A stretch of DNA of 64,000 bases from JALYRV01 sp040902895 (lineage in GTDB: Bacteria > Acidobacteriota > Vicinamibacteria > Vicinamibacterales > SCN-69-37): NCBI GenBank assembly GCA_040902895.1, contig JBBDWL010000087.1, forward strand, positions 1-64,000, in the 5' to 3' direction. Positions within the stretch are counted from its first letter, which is position 1, and the number at the start of each line of letters is the position of its first letter. The position numbers and the translations under genes are program-made. The notes beneath the pieces were generated by a model, which saw nothing but the letters and a program-made list of their open reading frames with translations, searched no databases and was not told the DNA's origin. Positions 1 to 8,428 of the stretch are shown piece after piece.

Positions 1-2
1 GC

Positions 3-314
3 GAGATGTGGAGAGTGCTGAAGCCGGGCGGGATGTTCTTCGCCCGATTGGCGTCTATTTATTTGTCGGCGGGGACCCCTGCACCCCGCCTGGCTCCTCG
101 CCTCGCGGGGGCCCCAGAACCCCGCTCCGGCTCGTCGCACTCTGAGGCAGGCCGGCGGGTCGTGCAACCCGATGGGTCCGAGCGCTTCGTCGTCGACGAG
201 GCGATGCTGATGGACTATGGGCGCCGGCTCGGCGGCGTGCTGCTCGATCCCATCAAGACCACGGTCGTGCAGCAGCAGCGGGCGATGACCACATGGGTGC
301 TCCGCAAGTCATGA
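3..314 (+). CDS. Class I SAM-dependent methyltransferase, C-terminal part (5' truncated by window edge)
   Basis: Only the end of the gene is present; the frame is open to the window edge, so the ATG at 6 is probably internal. The first residues, WRVLKPGGMFFARLAS, match the post-motif strand of class I methyltransferases (VLKPGG signature). The C-terminal tail DPIKTTVVQQQRAMTTWVLRK is typical of the same fold. Between the two lies a Pro/Gly/Ala-rich stretch (roughly residues 20-50) encoded by a GC-rich repeat that seems to be inserted in frame. The stop codon overlaps the next start in an ATGA arrangement, so the two genes are probably co-transcribed. The substrate cannot be told from this fragment. 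Confidence 0.7.
   Translation, partial: EMWRVLKPGGMFFARLASIYLSAGTPAPRLAPRLAGAPEPRSGSSHSEAGRRVVQPDGSERFVVDEAMLMDYGRRLGGVLLDPIKTTVVQQQRAMTTWVLRKS
62..145. repeat. GC-rich intragenic repeat, in frame within the methyltransferase
   Basis: The stretch begins TTTGTCGG and continues through GGGGCCCC, AACCCCG and CCGGCTCG to a CACTC end. The reverse complement of the segment at 40909-41003 has the same series of blocks (TTTGTCGGGGCCCC, AACCCCGGCTCG, CACTC). The encoded residues are low-complexity and interrupt the methyltransferase fold, which suggests an insertion that kept the frame. Boundaries are approximate. Confidence 0.45.
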
Positions 315-802
315 GCGATCTGCAGCGCCTCGATCCCCGCTACGTTACGGTGCAGCGCATCACGGGCTGGATCATGTTCGCGATCATCATGAGCGTCTGG
401 ACCATGGGCTTCGCGATCGTGTTCTGGACCGGCGAGCAGGGACTGCGCTGGATTTTGTGGACCATAGGCGTGAGCGGCGCCATGCTCGCGCCGCTGTTGA
501 TCTGGCTCGCGACGGGCTGGCCGGCGCTCAGCTATCGCTATGCCGCCTATCGCATCGACGATCTCGGCATGGAGATCCACTCCGGCGCTTTCATCCGCAG
601 CATCACCACCGTGCCGCGCTCGCGCGTGCAGCACACCGACGTGGAGCAGGGACCGCTCGAGCGGCGATTTGGTCTGGGCACGCTGGTCGTCTACACGGCC
701 GGCACGCACCACGCGCGCGTTGAGCTTCCAGGCCTTGAATACGACACCGCCAAGCGGATGCGCGACATGCTGCTGCCGAAACACGGGGCCGATGCCGTCT
801 GA
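311..802 (+). CDS. PH domain-containing membrane protein (YdbS-like, bPH_2)
   Basis: The ATG at 311 overlaps the upstream stop (ATGA) and gives 163 residues. Two hydrophobic segments (about residues 18-38 and 46-66) are followed by one bacterial PH domain (bPH_2) with the usual YRIDDLGMEIHSGAF and SRVQHTDVEQGPLERRFGLGTL signatures. YdbS-like proteins are usually encoded next to a longer YdbT-like protein with several PH domains, and that is the arrangement here: the following gene overlaps by 11 nt. The family is membrane-associated and its biochemical role is not established. An upstream in-frame start at 293 is possible but would overlap the methyltransferase more. Confidence 0.8.
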   Translation: MSDLQRLDPRYVTVQRITGWIMFAIIMSVWTMGFAIVFWTGEQGLRWILWTIGVSGAMLAPLLIWLATGWPALSYRYAAYRIDDLGMEIHSGAFIRSITTVPRSRVQHTDVEQGPLERRFGLGTLVVYTAGTHHARVELPGLEYDTAKRMRDMLLPKHGADAV

Positions 803-2327
803 GCCGTCGGCCCGGCGTCTGCACCCGGCGTCGATTTTCTTCAACCTGCTGCGCGAGGTCAAGACGTTCGCGCTGCCCGGCCTGCTGATCCTCTTCGGCA
901 GCCGCGACCGTGACGCGATGTTCACGATCGTGTCTGCCGCCCTTGCCGGCACGATAGTGCTCGCCATCGCCATCGTCCGCTATTTCTCGTTCACCTATAC
1001 CTATCAGGACGACGAGCTCGTCGTGCGCTCGGGTCTGTTTTTCAAGCGTGAGCGGCACATCCCGTACAGCCGCATCCAGAACATCGACGCCACGCAGAAC
1101 GTGGTGCATGCGTTGTTCGGCGTGTACACGGTCGCGCTCGAGACCGGCGGGGGTGCCGAGGCCGAGGCCACGCTGAGCGTGCTCCCGGCCGACGCGCTTG
1201 CCGAAATGCGGCGTCGCGTGTTCGACGAGCGGCGCGAGGCGATCGAGGCGCCCGCCGATGGAGAAGCACCGGCGGTACCGGCGCCGGCGCAGGATGTGCT
1301 GCTGCGTCTGAGCGTGCGCGATCTGGCGTTGTGCGGCCTGGTGCGCGGCCGCGGTCTGCTGCTCCTCGGGGCGATCGCCAGCGTGCTGTTCGACATCGTC
1401 CCCGATCGCCGCATTGACGATGCCGTCGAAGAGACCGCGAAGAATCCTGAATCGCGCGGGCGGTTCGTTGAGGCGCTGCGCGGGGCCGCCGACGGTCTGT
1501 CGTTCGACATCGCGCAGCTCCTGGCCGCGGTCGTGCTGCTGATCGTGCTTGTCGGCATTCTGCGCGTGTTCTCGATGCTCTACACGATGCAGCGGCTGTA
1601 CGGCTTCACGCTGGTGCTGGCTGGCGGCGAGCTCCGGATGGCGTATGGATCTCTCACGAGGGTGCGCGCGACGATTCCCGTGCGGCGGATTCAGACGCTG
1701 ACCGTGCGCGAAGGACCGCTGCACAGGCTGTTTGGCGTGTGCTCCGTACGTGCCGATACGGCTGGCGGCGAGGCCAATCCCGAAACGGCCGGCAGCCGCG
1801 AATGGCTTGCGCCGATTCTCGACAAGGCGCAGCTCGCGGGATTTCTGCGCACGCTGATGCCCGAAGTAGACATCGAAACAGTGACGTGGCAGCCGGCGCA
1901 TCCACGCGCGCTGCGGCGCGCACTCGTGAAACCTCTGGTGCTTACGGCGATCGCATCGATTGCGCTGGCCGGGTATGCCGGCGCATGGGCGATTGCGCCG
2001 GCGATGTTGCTGGCGTTCGCCTCCGTGGCGCACGCGCGCCGCCATGTCAAACACCTGGGGCACGCCCTGGAAGACAACCTGTTCATGTTCAAGAGCGGCG
2101 TGTTCTGGCGTCACGCGACGCTGGCGCCGGTCCGTAAAGTCCAGGCCGTATCCGTGCGCGAAACACCCTTCGATCGGCGGCACGGGATGGCCGGGCTCAC
2201 GGTGGACACGGCAGGCGCCGATGGCGCGCCGCACCGGCTTGCCGTGCCGTACCTCGCCCGCGACCGCGCAGGCTCGCTGTCGGCGTCCATCGCCGGCAGT
2301 GCGGCGCAGTCGTCGCTCAGTTGGTAG
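792..2327 (+). CDS. Multi-PH-domain membrane protein (YdbT-like)
   Basis: The ATG at 792 (MPSEPSARR) lies 11 nt inside the preceding PH-domain gene and gives 511 residues. Three bPH_2 modules can be seen, each after a hydrophobic hairpin: around residues 75-145 (DDELVVRSGLFFKRE, SRIQNIDATQN), 275-350 (GGELRMAYGSLTR, RRIQTLTVREGPLHRLFGV) and 430-500 (DNLFMFKSGVFWR, RKVQAVSVRETPFDRR). This is the usual YdbT layout and partner of the upstream YdbS-like protein; the pair probably forms one membrane complex. Function is unknown. The frame is open far upstream of 792, but that part is antisense-like sequence inside the previous gene. Confidence 0.82.
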   Translation: MPSEPSARRLHPASIFFNLLREVKTFALPGLLILFGSRDRDAMFTIVSAALAGTIVLAIAIVRYFSFTYTYQDDELVVRSGLFFKRERHIPYSRIQNIDATQNVVHALFGVYTVALETGGGAEAEATLSVLPADALAEMRRRVFDERREAIEAPADGEAPAVPAPAQDVLLRLSVRDLALCGLVRGRGLLLLGAIASVLFDIVPDRRIDDAVEETAKNPESRGRFVEALRGAADGLSFDIAQLLAAVVLLIVLVGILRVFSMLYTMQRLYGFTLVLAGGELRMAYGSLTRVRATIPVRRIQTLTVREGPLHRLFGVCSVRADTAGGEANPETAGSREWLAPILDKAQLAGFLRTLMPEVDIETVTWQPAHPRALRRALVKPLVLTAIASIALAGYAGAWAIAPAMLLAFASVAHARRHVKHLGHALEDNLFMFKSGVFWRHATLAPVRKVQAVSVRETPFDRRHGMAGLTVDTAGADGAPHRLAVPYLARDRAGSLSASIAGSAAQSSLSW

Positions 2328-2338
2328 ACTTCCCCCGC

Positions 2339-4327
2339 ATGGTTGCGTCTCTCAGCGAGGTGCCGCTCTTCGCCGGCTTGCCGGCGGCCGACTGCAGTGA
2401 GATCGAGCGGCGGATGACGCGCCGCGATTTCCCTCCGCAGGCCACATTGATGCGCGAGGGCAGCGCCGGCGACACCGCTTTCCTGATCCTCTCGGGCCGC
2501 GTCTCTGTGCGGCGGCGCGATCCCGATTCGGGCATCGAGTTCGAGCTCGCGCAGCTCGGACCGGGCGACATGGTGGGCGAGATGGCGCTGCTGTCAGGCA
2601 GAGCGCGCAACGCGTCGGTCGTCGCGCTCGAGCCCGTCTCGACCGCCGCGCTCAGCCGCGCCGAATTCGAGCAGGCGCTGGCGGCGCATCCGGTGATCGC
2701 GCTCGCGCTCGCCCGATCGATTGCCGAGCGTCTCGAGAAGGCCAACGAGCGCGCGGGCGTCGACTTCATCAGCCTGCGCCGCCTGCAGGTGGATCCGCGC
2801 GTGCTTGCCCTGCTGCCGCAGCCGCTTGTCAACCAGCACAAAGTGCTGCCGATTTCCTTCAGCAACAACCGTTTGACGCTCGCCATGATCGATCCCGCCA
2901 ACATCGTCGCGCTCGACGATGTGCGGCGCGTGATCAAGGGCGTGATGATCGAGCCCGTGGCGGTGTCGGAGGAAGACTTCAAGCGGTTTCTGTCGACGAC
3001 CTATGCGGAGGCGATGAAGCCGGCAGAGCCAAAGGACAATCCGCGCGCGGGCGGCGTCCGGCCGCAGGAATCAATCGATCTGCTGCAGTCCGATCTCATT
3101 CGCGAGCTGCAGCTCGCCGAAGACACGACGTCCGGCACCGAGACCAAGCAGGATCTGATGAGCGCGTCCGAAGACGCGCCCATCGTGCGCCTGGCCAATT
3201 CGGTGCTCGGGCTCGCGATCAAACAGGGCGCGAGCGACATCCACATCGAGCCGATGGAGGACGATGTGACGGTGCGCTATCGGGTGGATGGCGTGCTGCA
3301 GGTCGTGCAGCGGCTGCCGAAGAAGGTGCAGCTCGGGCTCATCTCGCGCGTGAAGATTCTGAGCCGGCTCGACATCGCCGAGAAGCGCCTGCCGCAGGAC
3401 GGCCGCTTCGGCGTCTCGATGGACGGCAAGCCGATCGACTTCCGCGTGTCGACGGTGCCCGGCAAGTGGGGCGAGAAGGTCGTGCTGCGCATCCTGGACA
3501 AAGGCAACACGCAGCTCGGTCTCGACAAGCTGATCTCGCACGCGTCGACACTCGCCATGCTTCGCGAGCTGGTGAACGAGCCGCACGGCATCATCTATGT
3601 CACGGGCCCGACCGGATCCGGCAAGACGACGACGCTGTACTCCGCGCTGGCCGAGATCAACGAACCTGGCGTGAATATCTCGACGGCCGAGGATCCCATC
3701 GAGTACGACCTGCCCGGGGTCACACAGATTCAGGTGAACGGATCGATCGGGCTCACGTTCGCCGCGGTGCTGCGCGCGTTTCTACGCCAGGATCCCGACG
3801 TGATGCTGGTCGGCGAGACGCGCGACAAAGAGACGGCGCAGACGGCCGTGGAAGCGGCGCTCACGGGCCATCTGGTGTTCACGACGCTGCACACCAACGG
3901 CGCCGCCGCCGCGTTCGCGCGGCTCGGCGAGATGGATGTCGAGCCGTTCCTGATCTCCTCGTCCACGCTCGGCGTGATCGCGCAGCGGCTGGCGCGCCGG
4001 CTGTGCCAGCACTGCCGGGAGCCGTACGAGGCTGACGAGGTCACGCGCGCGTTTCTCGGTCTGCGCGCCGGCACGCAGCTCTATCGCGGGCGCGGCTGCA
4101 CGGCCTGCGGCGGCAAAGGCGTGAAGGGGCGCGTCGGCATCTACGAAGTGCTGCGGGTGACACCCGCGATCCGCAAGCTGATCGCCTCGCGCGCGACGAC
4201 CGAAGCCATCCACGAGGCCGCCGTGGCCGGAGGCATGCTCGATCTGAAGGGCTATGCGTCGATGCTCTTGAGCGAAGGACTGACGACGGTAGAGGAAGTC
4301 ACGAGCGTCGTTTCGGTGCGCGATTGA
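2339..4327 (+). CDS. Cyclic nucleotide-binding domain fused to PilB/GspE-type assembly ATPase
   Basis: The ATG at 2339 is preferred over a TTG at 2321 because the cyclic-nucleotide-binding (CNB) fold starts at once (VPLFAGLPAAD). The product has 662 residues. Residues about 1-120 form the CNB domain (FLILSGRVSVRRRD, LGPGDMVGEMALLSGRARNA). About 120-230 resembles the MshEN/GSPII_E N-terminal domain. The rest is a type II secretion/type IV pilus ATPase with Walker A GPTGSGKT near 422, an Asp/Walker B region (DVMLVGETRD) near 486, and a zinc-binding CxxC pair (CQHC near 555, CTAC near 587). It presumably powers pilus extension or secretion, with the CNB domain adding ligand control. No other pilus gene is next to it. 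The CNB fusion is the unusual part. Confidence 0.88.
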   Translation: MVASLSEVPLFAGLPAADCSEIERRMTRRDFPPQATLMREGSAGDTAFLILSGRVSVRRRDPDSGIEFELAQLGPGDMVGEMALLSGRARNASVVALEPVSTAALSRAEFEQALAAHPVIALALARSIAERLEKANERAGVDFISLRRLQVDPRVLALLPQPLVNQHKVLPISFSNNRLTLAMIDPANIVALDDVRRVIKGVMIEPVAVSEEDFKRFLSTTYAEAMKPAEPKDNPRAGGVRPQESIDLLQSDLIRELQLAEDTTSGTETKQDLMSASEDAPIVRLANSVLGLAIKQGASDIHIEPMEDDVTVRYRVDGVLQVVQRLPKKVQLGLISRVKILSRLDIAEKRLPQDGRFGVSMDGKPIDFRVSTVPGKWGEKVVLRILDKGNTQLGLDKLISHASTLAMLRELVNEPHGIIYVTGPTGSGKTTTLYSALAEINEPGVNISTAEDPIEYDLPGVTQIQVNGSIGLTFAAVLRAFLRQDPDVMLVGETRDKETAQTAVEAALTGHLVFTTLHTNGAAAAFARLGEMDVEPFLISSSTLGVIAQRLARRLCQHCREPYEADEVTRAFLGLRAGTQLYRGRGCTACGGKGVKGRVGIYEVLRVTPAIRKLIASRATTEAIHEAAVAGGMLDLKGYASMLLSEGLTTVEEVTSVVSVRD

Positions 4328-5079
4328 TCGCACTTGTGCGCAGCGTGGGTCCGTCGCTCGCGTCATGCGAGCTGTCGTTCATCGACCGGCAGCCAATCGA
4401 CATCGCCATCGCCGAGGCAGAGCATGCCGCGTACTGCGGCGCCCTGCGGCGCGCCGGCGCGGAGATCGCGTTCATCGATCCCGCGCCCGATCATCCCGAC
4501 GGTGCATTCGTGGAGGACGCGGCGCTCGTGCTCGACGAGATCGCCGTCATCACCAGGCCAGGCGCCGAGAGCCGGCGCGGCGAAGTGACGACCGTGGCCA
4601 CCGCGCTTGCGGCATACCGGCCCCTGTCGTTTATCCGCGAACCGGCGACGCTCGACGGCGGCGATGTTGTGCGCGCGGGACGCGACCTGTTCATCGGCGT
4701 CACGGCGCGCACCAATCGCGACGGGTTCGATCAGCTCGCGGCCATCGCATCCCGCCTCGGTTATCGCGCCACGCCCGTTCATGTGGGAGGCTGCCTGCAC
4801 CTCAAGACGGCCATCACCGCGATCGACGAAGAGACGCTCGTGATCAATCCGCGATGCGTCGACGCGATCCAGTTTGCGGGGCGCCGGCTGATCGAGGCGG
4901 CCGCGTCCGAGCCATCGGGCGCCGACGTGCTGCATGTAAATGGAACGGTGCTGGTGGCGGCCTCGGCGCCCGAGACGCGCGACCTGATCGCGCGCGCCGG
5001 CTATCGCACCGAGGCCGTTGACGTATCGGAGTTCGAGAAGGCTGAAGCGGGCGTCACATGTTTATCGATACTTGTCTGA
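4324..5079 (+). CDS. Dimethylarginine dimethylaminohydrolase (DDAH)-like amidinotransferase-fold hydrolase
   Basis: The start is TTG at 4324, overlapping the previous stop (TTGA), and gives 251 residues. The N-terminus (MIALVRSVGP, CELSFIDRQPIDIAIAEAEH), FVEDAALV near residue 60-66, TLDGGDVV, the catalytic histidine in GGCLHLKTA (about His159) and the cysteine in GVTCLSILV (about Cys246) match the DDAH/citrullinase branch of the pentein fold. DDAH hydrolyses asymmetric methylated arginines to citrulline and a methylamine; bacterial homologs also include ornithine- or citrulline-forming relatives. It is translationally coupled to the ATPase gene but has no obvious functional link to it. Confidence 0.85.
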   Translation: MIALVRSVGPSLASCELSFIDRQPIDIAIAEAEHAAYCGALRRAGAEIAFIDPAPDHPDGAFVEDAALVLDEIAVITRPGAESRRGEVTTVATALAAYRPLSFIREPATLDGGDVVRAGRDLFIGVTARTNRDGFDQLAAIASRLGYRATPVHVGGCLHLKTAITAIDEETLVINPRCVDAIQFAGRRLIEAAASEPSGADVLHVNGTVLVAASAPETRDLIARAGYRTEAVDVSEFEKAEAGVTCLSILV

Positions 5080-5080
5080 G

Positions 5081-5107
5081 GATCTGGTGATGTGGTGATC
5101 TGGTGAT
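5081..5107. repeat. Short tandem GATCTGGTGAT-type repeat
   Basis: GATCTGGTGAT is followed by GTGGTGATCTGGTGAT, between DDAH and the YdeI-like gene. The GTG start codon of the latter lies inside the repeat. The same unit, on the other strand, occurs at 50427-50463 ahead of mrfA. Confidence 0.6.
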
Positions 5108-5717
5108 TGTCCCGCGCTATCAACCCGAGAGCCGCGCCGCCTGGCGCAAGTGGCTGCGCGCCAACCACGCCAAATCCAGCGGCGTCTGGTTCGTGTTTCT
5201 GAAGGGCGCCGATCGGCAGATGACGTATGACGAGGCGGTCGAAGAAGCGCTCTGCTTCGGATGGATCGACAGTCTCATGCGATCGATCGACGAGCGGTCG
5301 TACATGCAGCTGTTCACGCCGCGCAAACCGAAGAGCAACTGGTCGGCGCTCAACAAGCGCCGCATCGCATCGCTGATCCAGCGCAAGCTGATGGCGCCGC
5401 CCGGCCTCGCGAAGATCGAAGCTGCCAGGAAAGATGGCTCGTGGACGAAGATCGATGCCGTCGAAGCCGGAACGGTCCCGCCCGATCTGGCGCGCGCCTT
5501 CGCGGCCAACAAGACGGCAAAGGCATTCTTCGACAGCGTCGCGCCGTCATCACGCAAGGGCATGCTGCACTGGATCAATAACGTGAAGAGTCCGGCGCTG
5601 CGCGCGGAACGCGTCGCCCACGTCGTCTCGCAGTGCGCCAAAGGGCTGCGGCCCTCGCACCAGGAAGCGTGGCTGGCGAAGACGAAAGCAAAAACTGCCA
5701 TGATGCGCGGCCGATAA
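5103..5717 (+). CDS. YdeI/OmdA (OmpD-associated) family protein
   Basis: GTG start at 5103 gives 204 residues. The N-terminal half has the YdeI signature (WRKWLRANHAKSSGVWFVF, MTYDEAVEEALCFGWIDS, YMQLFTPRKPKSNWSALNK), and the C-terminal half has the OmdA-type helical part (LARAFAANKTAKAFFDSVAPSSRKGMLHWI). Family members have been linked to resistance to antimicrobial peptides and bacteriocins, but a biochemical activity is not established. No transmembrane segment or signal peptide is visible, so it is probably cytoplasmic. The start codon sits in a short tandem repeat, which makes the exact N-terminus uncertain; an ATG downstream would delete conserved sequence. Confidence 0.8.
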   Translation: MIVPRYQPESRAAWRKWLRANHAKSSGVWFVFLKGADRQMTYDEAVEEALCFGWIDSLMRSIDERSYMQLFTPRKPKSNWSALNKRRIASLIQRKLMAPPGLAKIEAARKDGSWTKIDAVEAGTVPPDLARAFAANKTAKAFFDSVAPSSRKGMLHWINNVKSPALRAERVAHVVSQCAKGLRPSHQEAWLAKTKAKTAMMRGR

Positions 5718-5731
5718 ACAAGGAGAGCGCT

Positions 5732-5809
5732 ATGCCGATGGGCGGGTTTCCCGCGAATCGCGTGAGCCGCGTCCAGACGAAGATCGATCCGACGACGGCG
5801 GAAGCGTAA
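5732..5809 (+). other. Possible 25-codon ORF or gene remnant
   Basis: An ATG at 5732 follows an AAGGAG sequence at 5720-5725 with good spacing and opens a 25-codon frame (MPMGGFPANR, ending TTAEA) whose TAA lies in the first arm of the inverted repeat at 5806. It could be a genuine small protein, but it may equally be the tail of a gene cut off by the repeat. No homolog is recognised. Confidence 0.2.
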
Positions 5810-5879
5810 AAAACGGGGACGGGTCTCAATTTCCCGTGTGGGTCTGGCCGGGAAATTGAGACCCGTCCCCGTTTTTTAC
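5806..5879. repeat. Perfect 30-bp inverted repeat (GGGGACGGGTCT family), likely bidirectional terminator
   Basis: Arms 5806-5835 and 5850-5879 are exact reverse complements around a 14-nt loop. Each arm holds the core GGGGACGGGTCTCAATT, and the outer ends are A6/T6 runs, so either strand can form a strong hairpin followed by a U-tract. It lies between convergent genes (YdeI-like on plus, ADOP permease on minus) and contains the permease stop codon. Related copies are at 34848-34932 and, as a half element, 20011-20026. Confidence 0.85.
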
Positions 5880-8389
5880 TCGAAGCGCAGGGCGCGCATC
5901 GGATCGATCCGCGACGCGCGCACCGCCGGCAGCAGACCGGCCGAGAGCGACACCAGCGTCAGCACAACCGCCGACATCGCGAGCACGGACGAATGCTCGC
6001 CCTGCAGCTGAAAGAGCATCTCCTGCGATTCGGCGTAGCGCCCGAGCGCGTACCCGGCCGCCAGGCCGAGCGCGCCACCGATGACGGTCATGAGCGCGAC
6101 CTGCGTCATGACCATCCGGCGGACCTTTCCCGGTCCGGCGCCAAGCGCCATGCGCAAGCCAATCTCGCGCGTCCGCTGCGTGACCGTGTACGCAAGCACG
6201 CCGTAGAGCCCGATTGCCGCAAGCAGCGTCGCCAGCGTCGCGAATGCCGCCGACAACACGCTGATGAAGCGGAATTCGAACGTATTCTCTCTCACCTGTT
6301 GATCCATCGTGCGAAGCCTCGACACCGGCAGATTGGGATCGAGCTGGGCGACGATTTGTGGAATCGTCGCAAGGAACTGCTCCGGATCGAGGGCCGTGCG
6401 CACGTAGAAGGACATGAAGCCAACTTCAGGATCCTGACGGTGGGGCGTGTAGAACAGCACCGGCGGCTCAATCGCGCTTACCTGGCTGTATTTCGCATTC
6501 TGAGCCAGGCCCACGATCTCGGTGTCGAGCTCGCCGTCGTTGTCGATGCCCATGCGCTTGCCGACGACGTCGCGGCCAAGATTGAACTTCTTCGCGAAGG
6601 CTTCGTTCACGATCACGACTTTGGGCGCGCCGGGGCCGTCCGAACGCGAGAAGTCACGTCCGGCGATCAGGGGAATTCCCATCGTCCCGAAGTAGCCGGC
6701 GCCGACTTCGTTGTAATCCGCACCCGAGTCGATGTCCGGGCCTCTCGTCCATCCCTGCACGGCTACGCCGGTGCCCCAGTTGCTGTTGGCCAGCGCGGGC
6801 ACCATCGAGCTCGTGACGGCGGTGACGCCGGGCGTTGACGCGAGGGCGTTCTCGAGCCGCTCGAAGAACTGCGCCGACTGCGCGTTGGTGTAGCCATTGA
6901 GCACGGGCGCGAGGCGGAACGTCACCAGGTTGTCGGTCCGCAGCCCGAGATCCACCTGGCCGATGTTGTACAGACTGCGCGTGAAGAGCCCGGCGCCAAT
7001 CAGGAGCGCCATCGACAGAAAGATCTGAACCGTCGCCAGCGTTGCGCGGAAGCGTGCCGCGGCGCGCGAGCCGCCCGGCTGTCCCGCCTGTCCTTTGAGC
7101 GTCGGCAGCAGCTCCGGACGCGTGCTGTGCAGCGCGGGGAAGAGTCCAAAGAGCACACCCGTGCCGATCGCAAGCGCCGCCGAGAAGGCGATGACGGGCC
7201 AGTCGATCACGAAGTTCAGCGACTCGCTCTGCTGCTGCGGCAGCAGCGAGGCAATGCCGTCGAGCGTCCAGCGCGCGACGAGCAGGCCGATCAGGCCGCC
7301 AAACGCCGCGAGCACGAGCGACTCGGTGAGCAGCTGCCCAATGAGCTGCTTCCGGCTGGCGCCGATCGACAGACGCAGGGCCATCTCGCCGGCGCGCCCG
7401 GCCGACCGCACGAGCAGCAGGTTCGCGATGTTCGCGCACGCAATCAGCAGCACCAGGGCAGTGACGCCCAGCAGCGCCGTGAGATAGGGCTTCGCATCAC
7501 GCCTGGTCGAGCTTTGTCCGTAGCGCCCGTCGCTCACCACCAACGGCTTCTTCCGGAACTGCGCCAGCGTCTGCTCGCTCATGCCGGACTGCAGAGGCGT
7601 CTCGACGCTGTTGATGATCGACGAGTAAAGCTGGTTGATGCCCGCGGTCGCCTCGTCGAGGCTCACGCCGGGCCGTTGACGCGCGAAAAGGTAGGCCCAG
7701 TAGCTTCGCCGGTTCGCGAAACCGGCAGGACGAAAGCTGCGCTCCATCGCGCTGCGCATCGTGATCGGCACGAAGACGTGTGGACGTGTCCCAAGCGTCG
7801 TGCCGTCGAAGCCTTCGGGTGCGACGCCGATGATGTCCATGGGCAGCCCGTTGACCGTCAGCCGCTTCCCGAGGATGTGTCGATCCTGGTTGAAGCGCGT
7901 GCGCCACCATCGATGACTGAGCACGACGACGGCCGATTCTCCGACGGCGCGATCGTCTTCGGGCGAGAGCAGGCGCCCATGCGCCGGCGTCAATCCGAGA
8001 AGCGGGAAGTAGCTGCCCGAAACGAGCATGCCCTCTCCCGCCAGCGTCTGCCCCTCGAACGCCAGATTGGCGCCGAAAAGACGATGCGCGGCGACCGAGA
8101 TGAAGACGTGCTGTCCCTTGCTTTCGAGGTCGCGGAACATCGGATAGCTGAAGACGTGTTCGCATTCGCCCGCGTTGTTGCATGACTGCGAGCCCGGCTT
8201 CGGCGGTGGCGCCGTCAGGTTCACCAGCTCATGCGGCTTGTGCACCGGCAGCGGCTTGAGCAGCATCTGGTTGAACAGCGAGAAGATGGCGGCGTTGGCG
8301 CCGATGCCGAGCGCCAGCGACAGAATCGCGACGGTCGTCACAAAGGGGGTGCGGAACAGCGTGCGAAGGGCGTAGCGCAGGTTTTTCAT
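5876..8389 (-). CDS. ADOP-type ABC transporter permease (MacB/FtsX-like)
   Basis: The product has 837 residues and starts directly at the first membrane segment (RTPFVTTVAILSLALGIGANAAIFSLF). A large MacB_PCD periplasmic domain follows. The core repeats the permease layout: an FtsX domain around residues 300-420 (LLIACANIANLLLVRSAGR), a second periplasmic domain, and a second FtsX domain at 700-830 (ITLYGVLAYTV-like and TREIGLRMALGA). It ends AVRASRIDPMRALRFE, the usual ADOP terminus. No ATPase is adjacent, in keeping with 'orphan' permeases. The short N-terminal domain that many ADOPs carry before the first TM is absent. The stop codon lies in the inverted repeat at 5806-5879. Confidence 0.9.
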   Translation of the reverse strand: MKNLRYALRTLFRTPFVTTVAILSLALGIGANAAIFSLFNQMLLKPLPVHKPHELVNLTAPPPKPGSQSCNNAGECEHVFSYPMFRDLESKGQHVFISVAAHRLFGANLAFEGQTLAGEGMLVSGSYFPLLGLTPAHGRLLSPEDDRAVGESAVVVLSHRWWRTRFNQDRHILGKRLTVNGLPMDIIGVAPEGFDGTTLGTRPHVFVPITMRSAMERSFRPAGFANRRSYWAYLFARQRPGVSLDEATAGINQLYSSIINSVETPLQSGMSEQTLAQFRKKPLVVSDGRYGQSSTRRDAKPYLTALLGVTALVLLIACANIANLLLVRSAGRAGEMALRLSIGASRKQLIGQLLTESLVLAAFGGLIGLLVARWTLDGIASLLPQQQSESLNFVIDWPVIAFSAALAIGTGVLFGLFPALHSTRPELLPTLKGQAGQPGGSRAAARFRATLATVQIFLSMALLIGAGLFTRSLYNIGQVDLGLRTDNLVTFRLAPVLNGYTNAQSAQFFERLENALASTPGVTAVTSSMVPALANSNWGTGVAVQGWTRGPDIDSGADYNEVGAGYFGTMGIPLIAGRDFSRSDGPGAPKVVIVNEAFAKKFNLGRDVVGKRMGIDNDGELDTEIVGLAQNAKYSQVSAIEPPVLFYTPHRQDPEVGFMSFYVRTALDPEQFLATIPQIVAQLDPNLPVSRLRTMDQQVRENTFEFRFISVLSAAFATLATLLAAIGLYGVLAYTVTQRTREIGLRMALGAGPGKVRRMVMTQVALMTVIGGALGLAAGYALGRYAESQEMLFQLQGEHSSVLAMSAVVLTLVSLSAGLLPAVRASRIDPMRALRFE

Positions 8390-8428
8390 GGCGGCTCGTC
8401 AGTCAGACGATGATTCCCGCCCTCGAGT

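Noticed and set aside
603..2234. Long open frame on the minus strand under the PH-domain genes
   Set aside because: High-GC genes leave long antisense frames. Its residues are Arg/His-rich without any domain, while the plus strand shows clear PH-domain motifs.
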